Source of the DNA: Enterobacter soli ATCC BAA-2102
GTDB taxonomy: Bacteria; Pseudomonadota; Gammaproteobacteria; Enterobacterales; Enterobacteriaceae
Assembly (NCBI RefSeq): GCF_001654845.1
Contig: NZ_LXES01000024.1
Coordinates: forward strand, 62,001-126,000
Length of the DNA: 64,000 nt
Direction: 5' to 3'
Under the pieces are notes generated by a model. It did no database searches. It saw only the letters and a program-made list of their open reading frames with translations, and had not been told where the DNA came from. The position numbers were made by a program, and so were the translations under genes. Of this stretch, positions 57,031 through 64,000 are shown piece by piece. Position 1 is the stretch's first letter; each line of letters opens with the position of its first letter.

Positions 57031-58095
57031 TCAGAGGAAGGACTTGAACGGCAGGTCAGGCTCAATGGTAAAGCAATCATCAAAACCACGTGGATAGTGG
57101 TATTCAAGATTGTCTTTGTCCAGCGGCCAGGTGAACTTGCCACCGACCTGCCAGATGAATGGCTTGAAGCCGTATTTCAGGCGGTCTTTTTTCATTTCCC
57201 ACAGTACGCGGATTTCCTGCGGGTCGGCCTGGAAGTTTGACCAGATATCGTGGTGGAACGGGATCACCACTTTGGTGTTCAGCGCTTCCGCCATGCGCAG
57301 CATATCGGCGCTGGTCATTTTGTCGGTGATACCGCGCGGGTTTTCACCGTAGGAACCCAGCGCGACATCAATCTGGTGCTCGTTGCCGTGCTTCGCGTAG
57401 TAGTTGGAGTAGTGGGAATCGCCGCTGTGATAGAGGGAACCGCCAGGGGTTTTAAACAGGTAGTTCACCGCGCGTTCGTCCATGCCGTCTGGCAGCACGC
57501 CTGCTGCTTTCTGGTCTGCCGGCAGGGTAATCAGGGCAGTACGGTCAAAGGCATCCAGCGCGTGGATCTCAACGTCTTTGATTTTCACCACATCACCCGG
57601 CTTCATTACGATGCAACGCTCTTTTGGCACACCCCAGCCGATCCATAAATCAACGCAGGTTTGCGGCCCAATGAACGGAACGTCATCAGCACAGTTTTTC
57701 ATGACCGCAGCGGCCACGTTCACGTCGATATGATCGTTGTGATCGTGCGTAGACAGAACCGCATCAATCTGACGAATGGCGAACGGGTCGAGCACAAATG
57801 GCGTGGTACGCAGATTTGGCTGGAGCTTTTCCACACCTGCCATACGCTGCATCTGGTGACCTTTTTTCATCAGCGGGTTGCCGTGGCTCTGTTTGCCCGT
57901 GCCGCACCAGAAATCGACACAAATATTCGCACCACCTTCTGATTTCAGCCAGATGCCGGTGCAGCCCAGCCACCACATTGCAAACGTGCCTGGAGCAACT
58001 TGTTCCTGCTCAATCTCTTCGTTCAGCCAGCAACCCCATTCCGGGAAGGTGCTCAGAATCCATGATTCACGGGTGATGGTGTTCACTTTACTCAT
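57031..58095 (-). CDS. ulaG: L-ascorbate-6-phosphate lactonase UlaG
   Basis: UlaG is a metal-dependent beta-lactamase-fold lactonase that opens L-ascorbate-6-phosphate to 3-keto-L-gulonate-6-phosphate. The 354-residue protein has the metal motif [10 protein letters not shown] and the later [15 protein letters not shown] and [10 protein letters not shown] blocks. It is divergent from ulaA across a 359-base gap. Confidence 0.96.
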   Translation of the reverse strand: MSKVNTITRESWILSTFPEWGCWLNEEIEQEQVAPGTFAMWWLGCTGIWLKSEGGANICVDFWCGTGKQSHGNPLMKKGHQMQRMAGVEKLQPNLRTTPFVLDPFAIRQIDAVLSTHDHNDHIDVNVAAAVMKNCADDVPFIGPQTCVDLWIGWGVPKERCIVMKPGDVVKIKDVEIHALDAFDRTALITLPADQKAAGVLPDGMDERAVNYLFKTPGGSLYHSGDSHYSNYYAKHGNEHQIDVALGSYGENPRGITDKMTSADMLRMAEALNTKVVIPFHHDIWSNFQADPQEIRVLWEMKKDRLKYGFKPFIWQVGGKFTWPLDKDNLEYHYPRGFDDCFTIEPDLPFKSFL

Positions 58096-58129
58096 CGTTT
58101 TGACTCCTGGTATTAATCAAAAGTAATCA

Positions 58130-58152
58130 TATGGTGATTTGTTGTGATTAAC
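58130..58152 (+). promoter_or_regulatory. UlaR-like operator near ulaG
   Basis: TATGGTGATTTGTTGTGATT contains two GTGATT half sites. It matches the element at 58372-58394 at 18 of 23 bases. Confidence 0.55.
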
Positions 58153-58371
58153 TCTGGCACTCTTTGAACCGCTTTGCAACGGGTAAATCGCGGAAAATTA
58201 TCTTTGCGACATCACGTAAAATCCGTTTTTAGGTTGCTAATATATCAGTTATTAAACATCAACCTAATGAATTATAAGGGTTAAATTATTCCACTAACGC
58301 AGTAATGAAAATCATTACTAACACCGTGGAAATAAATTGCGTGATGCGTCACAAATAATCAAATGCAATCT

Positions 58372-59855
<1,484 letters not shown>

Positions 59856-59867
59856 GGAGTTTCGATT

Positions 59868-60173
59868 ATGACCGTACGTATCCTGGCTGTGTGTGGCAAT
59901 GGGCAAGGTAGCTCCATGATCATGAAGATGAAAGTGGACCAGTTTTTAACCCAGTCAAACATCGACCACACGGTGAACAGCTGCGCAGTGGGTGAATACA
60001 AAAGTGAACTGAACGGCGCGGACATCATCATCGCCTCTACCCATATCGCTGGGGAGATCACCGTGACGGGCAATAAATATGTGGTGGGTGTTCGCAATAT
60101 GCTGTCGCCCGCTGACTTTGGTCCAAAACTTCTGGAAGTGATCCACGCGCACTTCCCACAAGACGTGAAGTAA
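59868..60173 (+). CDS. ulaB: Ascorbate PTS subunit EIIB, UlaB
   Basis: UlaB takes the phosphate from UlaC and passes it to ascorbate during uptake. The 101-residue protein has the phosphocysteine Cys9 in [16 protein letters not shown]. It is 12 bases from ulaA and 9 bases from ulaC. Confidence 0.97.
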   Translation: MTVRILAVCGNGQGSSMIMKMKVDQFLTQSNIDHTVNSCAVGEYKSELNGADIIIASTHIAGEITVTGNKYVVGVRNMLSPADFGPKLLEVIHAHFPQDVK

Positions 60174-60182
60174 GGATGCCAC

Positions 60183-60650
60183 ATGAAACTACGTGATTCG
60201 CTGGCAGACAATAACTCCATCCTTTTACAGGCCGAAGCCAGCACCTGGCAGGAAGCGGTCAAGCTGAGCGTGGATCTGCTGGTTAAGGCTGACGTTGTCG
60301 AGCCGCGTTATTACCAGGCCATTCTTGATGGTGTTGCGCAGCACGGCCCGTATTTCGTCATTGCGCCAGGGCTGGCAATGCCGCATGGCCGCCCGGAAGA
60401 GGGCGTCAAAAAAACAGGTTTCGCGCTGGTGACATTAAAAGAGCCGCTGGTGTTCAACCATGAAGATAACGACCCGGTCGATATTCTGATCACCATGGCG
60501 GCCGTTGATGCCAACACCCATCAGGAAGTCGGCATCATGCAGATCGTCAATCTGTTTGATGATGAAGCCAATTTTGACCGTTTACGCGCCTGCCGTACCG
60601 AGCAGGAAGTGCTGGATTTAATTGATAACGCCACTGCGGCGGCTGTTTAA
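60183..60650 (+). CDS. ulaC: Ascorbate PTS subunit EIIA, UlaC
   Basis: UlaC receives phosphate from HPr. The 155-residue protein has the phosphohistidine His68 in [13 protein letters not shown]. It is in the same transcript as ulaB and ulaD. Confidence 0.97.
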   Translation: MKLRDSLADNNSILLQAEASTWQEAVKLSVDLLVKADVVEPRYYQAILDGVAQHGPYFVIAPGLAMPHGRPEEGVKKTGFALVTLKEPLVFNHEDNDPVDILITMAAVDANTHQEVGIMQIVNLFDDEANFDRLRACRTEQEVLDLIDNATAAAV

Positions 60651-60664
60651 AAGGAACACACAAA

Positions 60665-61315
60665 ATGTCATTACCAATGTTGCAGGTTGCGCTGGATAAC
60701 CAAACGCTGTCCCACGCTTATGAAACCACCCGCCTGATTGCAGAAGAAGTGGACATCATTGAAGTCGGCACCATCCTTTGCGTAGGCGAAGGCGTTCGCG
60801 CCGTCCGCGACCTGAAAGCGCTCTATCCGCATAAAATCGTGCTGGCGGATGCCAAAATCGCTGATGCAGGCAAAATTCTTTCTCGCATGTGTTTTGAAGC
60901 CAATGCTGACTGGGTCACCGTTATCTGTTGTGCGGATATCAACACCGCCAAAGGCGCGCTGGACGTGGCAAAAGAGTTCAACGGCGACGTGCAGATTGAG
61001 CTGACCGGCTTCTGGACCTGGGAGCAGGCGCAGGAGTGGCGCGATGCGGGCATTCAGCAGGTGGTTTACCACCGTAGCCGTGATGCGCAGGCGGCGGGTG
61101 TGGCCTGGGGCGACGCGGATATCAGTGCCATCAAGCGTCTGGCGGATATGGGCTTCAAAGTCACCGTGACCGGCGGCCTGGCGCTGGAAGACCTGCCGCT
61201 GTTCCAGGGCATTCCCATTCACGTCTTTATTGCTGGCCGTAGCATCCGTGATGCGGTGTCTCCGGTGGAAGCTGCGCGTCAGTTCAAACGTTCAATCGCT
61301 CAGCTTTGGGGCTAA
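60665..61315 (+). CDS. ulaD: 3-keto-L-gulonate-6-phosphate decarboxylase UlaD
   Basis: UlaD decarboxylates 3-keto-L-gulonate-6-phosphate to L-xylulose-5-phosphate. The 216-residue TIM-barrel enzyme, related to OMP decarboxylase, has the [12 protein letters not shown] block with its catalytic Asp and Lys. AAGGAAC precedes the ATG. Confidence 0.97.
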   Translation: MSLPMLQVALDNQTLSHAYETTRLIAEEVDIIEVGTILCVGEGVRAVRDLKALYPHKIVLADAKIADAGKILSRMCFEANADWVTVICCADINTAKGALDVAKEFNGDVQIELTGFWTWEQAQEWRDAGIQQVVYHRSRDAQAAGVAWGDADISAIKRLADMGFKVTVTGGLALEDLPLFQGIPIHVFIAGRSIRDAVSPVEAARQFKRSIAQLWG

Positions 61316-61324
61316 GGAGCGGGT

Positions 61325-62191
61325 ATGTTGTCTAAACAAGTCCCGCTTGGCATTTACGAAAAGGCACTCCCTGCGGGGGAGTGCTGGATTGAGCGGTTAA
61401 AGCTGGCAAAATTGCTGGGTTTTGATTTTGTCGAAATGTCAGTGGATGAAACTGACGAGCGCCTGTCCCGCCTCGACTGGAGCCGTGAACAACGTCTGGC
61501 GCTGGTGCAGGCCGTAGCCGAAACGGGCGTGCGCGTGCCGTCTATGTGTCTGAGCGCTCACCGTCGTTTTCCCCTTGGCAGTGAAGATGATGCCGTGCGC
61601 GCACAGGGGCTGGAGATCATGCGTAAAGCTATCCGCTTTGCGCAGGATGTCGGTATTCGCGTTATCCAGCTTGCCGGATATGACGTCTATTATCAGGAAG
61701 CCAACGATGAGACGCGCCGTCGTTTCCGTGACGGGCTGAAAGAGAGCGTGGAAATGGCCAGCCGTGCGCAGGTGACGCTGGCGATGGAGATCATGGACTA
61801 TCCGCTGATGAACTCCATCAGCAAGGCGCTGGGTTACGCGCACTACCTGAATAACCCCTGGTTCCAGCTTTATCCTGATATCGGCAATCTGTCGGCGTGG
61901 GATAACGATGTACAGATGGAGTTGCAGGCGGGGATGGGGCATATCGTGGCGGTACACGTCAAAGATACGCGTCCGGGTGTGTTCAAAAATGTTCCGTTCG
62001 GCACCGGGGTGGTGGATTTCGAACGGTGCTTCGAGACGCTCAAGCAGACCGGCTATTGCGGGCCCTATCTGATTGAGATGTGGAGTGAAACATCGGACGA
62101 CCCGGCGGGTGAAGTGGCAAAAGCCCGAGACTGGGTGCGCGAGCGCATGGCGCGGGCAGGGCTACTGGAGGCCGGGCATGAAGCAGCTTAA
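61325..62191 (+). CDS. ulaE: L-ribulose-5-phosphate 3-epimerase UlaE
   Basis: UlaE converts L-xylulose-5-phosphate to L-ribulose-5-phosphate. The 288-residue TIM-barrel protein has the conserved segments [28 protein letters not shown] and [10 protein letters not shown]. It is slightly longer at the C terminus than the 284-residue E. coli enzyme. Its end overlaps ulaF by 14 bases. Confidence 0.96.
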   Translation: MLSKQVPLGIYEKALPAGECWIERLKLAKLLGFDFVEMSVDETDERLSRLDWSREQRLALVQAVAETGVRVPSMCLSAHRRFPLGSEDDAVRAQGLEIMRKAIRFAQDVGIRVIQLAGYDVYYQEANDETRRRFRDGLKESVEMASRAQVTLAMEIMDYPLMNSISKALGYAHYLNNPWFQLYPDIGNLSAWDNDVQMELQAGMGHIVAVHVKDTRPGVFKNVPFGTGVVDFERCFETLKQTGYCGPYLIEMWSETSDDPAGEVAKARDWVRERMARAGLLEAGHEAA

Positions 62192-62864
62192 ACAGCAGGT
62201 CTTTGACGCCAATATGGATCTCCCGCGTTATGGCCTGGTGACGTTTACCTGGGGTAACGTCAGCGCTATCGATCGCGAGCGAGGGCTGATTGCAATCAAG
62301 CCCAGCGGCGTAGCGTATGAGGCCATGCAAGCTGACGATATGGTGGTGGTCAATCTTGACGGAAATGTTGTTGAGGGCAAATGGCGGCCTTCTTCCGATA
62401 CTGCTACTCATCTGGCACTTTACCGGCGTTATCCGTCTCTTGGCGGCGTTGTGCATACGCACTCAACGCATGCCACGGCCTGGGCGCAGGCAGGTCTGGC
62501 AATACCGGCACTGGGAACTACGCATGCCGATTACTTCTTTGGCGACATCCCCTGCACGCGCGCATTAACGGCTGCTGAAGTCGAAGGTGAATACGAGCTA
62601 AATACCGGGAAAGTGATTATCGAAACGCTGGGTGAACGTGAGCCACTGCATACGCCGGGTATTGTGGTCTATCAGCACGGCCCATTTGCATGGGGAAAAG
62701 ATGCCCATGATGCTGTTCATAACGCGGTGGTGATGGAAGAAGTGGCGCGAATGGCGTGGATTGCCCGCGGGATTAATCCCCATCTCCAGGGCATAGATGA
62801 TTACCTGATGAACAAACATTTCATGCGCAAGCATGGCCCAAATGCTTACTACGGGCAGAAGTGA
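62178..62864 (+). CDS. ulaF: L-ribulose-5-phosphate 4-epimerase UlaF
   Basis: UlaF turns L-ribulose-5-phosphate into D-xylulose-5-phosphate, which enters the pentose phosphate pathway. The 228-residue class II aldolase-like protein has the zinc motif [11 protein letters not shown] and a later [18 protein letters not shown] chose the ATG at 62178, after GGAG and seven bases, inside the end of ulaE. Confidence 0.97.
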   Translation: MKQLKQQVFDANMDLPRYGLVTFTWGNVSAIDRERGLIAIKPSGVAYEAMQADDMVVVNLDGNVVEGKWRPSSDTATHLALYRRYPSLGGVVHTHSTHATAWAQAGLAIPALGTTHADYFFGDIPCTRALTAAEVEGEYELNTGKVIIETLGEREPLHTPGIVVYQHGPFAWGKDAHDAVHNAVVMEEVARMAWIARGINPHLQGIDDYLMNKHFMRKHGPNAYYGQK

Positions 62865-62871
62865 ATAAGTG

Positions 62872-62915
62872 CTCTGGAATACCGAAAAACAGTTGTAACC
62901 GGTGGTATTTCAGAG
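62872..62915. terminator. Hairpin after ulaF
   Basis: CTCTGGAATACC (62872-62883) pairs with GGTATTTCAGAG (62904-62915) over 12 positions with one G-U. No T-run follows, so termination is uncertain. Confidence 0.45.
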
Positions 62916-62921
62916 CCATTC

Positions 62922-62949
62922 GCAAAAAAAAAGCCCCCGGGCAGGGGGC
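62922..62949 (-). terminator. Terminator after yjfY
   Basis: On the minus strand GCCCCC, a short loop and GGGGGC are followed by nine T residues. It lies just past the ulaF hairpin, so it may serve both operons. Confidence 0.88.
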
Positions 62950-63006
62950 AAGTCAAACTATGGCTATGTTGTCTTTGTTGGCTTTCCTGGTGCTAGCGTT
63001 AAAGCG

Positions 63007-63282
63007 TTATCGGTAGATATCTGCACTTGCATGCATGTTGCCGTTGCTGCCGGGCTCACGCATCAGAATGACGTGATAGTATTTTGCACCCTGGGCATCG
63101 GTTTCTTCGTTAATTGCCTGATCTGCTTCACTTTCAGTGGCGAAATTATGATTGATGTAGATTACGCCTAAGCTTTGCACATCATCCATGTTTCTGGCCT
63201 GCCGGCCGTCTATCTTGATGGCTGCCATCGCGTTTGCACTAAGCAAAAGCGCAGCCATAATGGCGATTGCGATTTTTTTCAT
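63007..63282 (-). CDS. yjfY: DUF1471 protein YjfY
   Basis: This 91-residue secreted protein matches E. coli YjfY, with a signal peptide (MKKIAIAIMAALLLSANAMA) and a DUF1471 domain ending in NMHASADIYR. I chose the ATG at 63282 because it starts the signal peptide; a frame extension to 63453 is unlikely. It is the third member of this family in the window; its function is unknown. Confidence 0.9.
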   Translation of the reverse strand: MKKIAIAIMAALLLSANAMAAIKIDGRQARNMDDVQSLGVIYINHNFATESEADQAINEETDAQGAKYYHVILMREPGSNGNMHASADIYR

Positions 63283-63497
63283 GATATGCGCTCCACGACT
63301 GCGTGCTGTGTGACGGTTGAAACATCTCCTTTTGCCTTTGGATGAACTCTGATTAAAGTTTAATCGCTTCTCAGAAGGGGATTGGTGACCATTTCTGATG
63401 CTGTTGTTCAAAAAAACAACGCTTCCTGATGTGATTAATTTTAAATCATCCACTTAGTTCATCTTTACGCTTTGTGCGAATTTTTTGCGCAATCAGC

Positions 63498-63526
63498 TTG
63501 AGTTTCCGGGGGCACGCAAGTATTAT
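63498..63526 (+). promoter_or_regulatory. rpsF promoter
   Basis: TTGAGT (63498-63503) and TATTAT (63521-63526) are 17 bases apart. A GC-rich stretch follows. Confidence 0.7.
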
Positions 63527-63565
63527 GACGCGTCAATTTTTCAGCCGACCTTTAACACGTTCCTT

Positions 63566-63600
63566 GCCTCCCCGGGCCTCGGCTGACCCAGACAGGAGGC
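63566..63600 (+). ncRNA. S6:S18 ribosomal protein leader
   Basis: GCCTCC (63566-63571) pairs with GGAGGC (63595-63600), enclosing CCGGGCCTCGG and GACCC. This matches the conserved leader of rpsF operons that binds the S6:S18 complex and lets it repress its own synthesis. Confidence 0.8.
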
Positions 63601-63607
63601 TGAATAA

Positions 63608-64000
<393 letters not shown>

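Noticed and set aside
58336..58354. GCGTGATGCGTCACA upstream of ulaA as a CRP site
   Set aside because: The two half-sites are separated by four bases, not the six that CRP needs.

Overview
The window is a piece of chromosome from an enterobacterium of the Enterobacter type. Gene order and proteins follow the Escherichia coli 94-95 minute region almost throughout: pheU, yjdC-dsbD-cutA, dcuA, aspA, fxsA, yjeH, groSL, yjeI, epmB/efp, ecnAB, sugE, blc, ampC, frdDCBA, epmA, yjeM, mscM-psd, rsgA, orn, glyVXY, queG/nnrD-tsaE-amiB-mutL-miaA-hfq-hflXKC, yjeT, purA, nsrR-rnr-rlmB, aidB, yjfN, bsmA, yjfP, ula regulon, yjfY, rpsF. An inducible class C beta-lactamase of the ACT/MIR type with a divergent ampR, an ecnR gene and an ERIC repeat point to the Enterobacter cloacae complex or a close relative. 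The species cannot be fixed from this window.

Layout. 1-2.5 kb: partial NicO-type nickel/cobalt exporter gene, tRNA-Phe, and an araC-type regulator with a LysE-family exporter. 2.5-10.2 kb: thiol-disulfide transfer (dsbD, cutA), anaerobic C4-dicarboxylate metabolism (dcuA, aspA) and two small membrane-function genes. 10.2-15.7 kb: chaperonins, EF-P and its lysylation enzyme, and the entericidin lipoprotein pair. 15.8-23.7 kb: guanidinium exporter under a guanidine-II riboswitch, lipocalin, ampC/ampR, fumarate reductase, EF-P ligase epmA. 23.9-31.5 kb: amino-acid permease, mechanosensitive channel, phosphatidylserine decarboxylase, ribosome-assembly GTPase, oligoribonuclease.

31.7-49.3 kb: three tandem tRNA-Gly genes, a DnaA-box-containing gap that fits the datA locus, then the long nnrD-to-hflC superoperon (metabolite repair, t6A and i6A tRNA modification, cell-wall amidase, mismatch repair, Hfq, FtsH regulators), purA, NO-sensing NsrR, RNase R and RlmB. 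49.3-64 kb: an MHS-type transporter, aidB, a chemoreceptor, three small DUF1471-family genes, the complete L-ascorbate utilisation regulon (ulaR, ulaG, ulaABCDEF), and the start of rpsF behind its S6:S18 leader.

Most of the window is conserved core genome. No phage, transposase, CRISPR array or unknown multi-gene defence system was seen. The parts that differ from E. coli K-12 are araC-lysE, the NicO gene, ecnR, ampR, the MHS transporter and the chemoreceptor; yjeN and yjeO are missing between yjeM and mscM. The most interesting signals are regulatory or architectural: a repeated 18-base site before both araC and lysE, the datA-like box cluster, a pair of UlaR-like sites 242 bp apart, four convergent gene pairs that share a TTAR stop tetranucleotide, and a divergent pair whose ATG starts share CATG.
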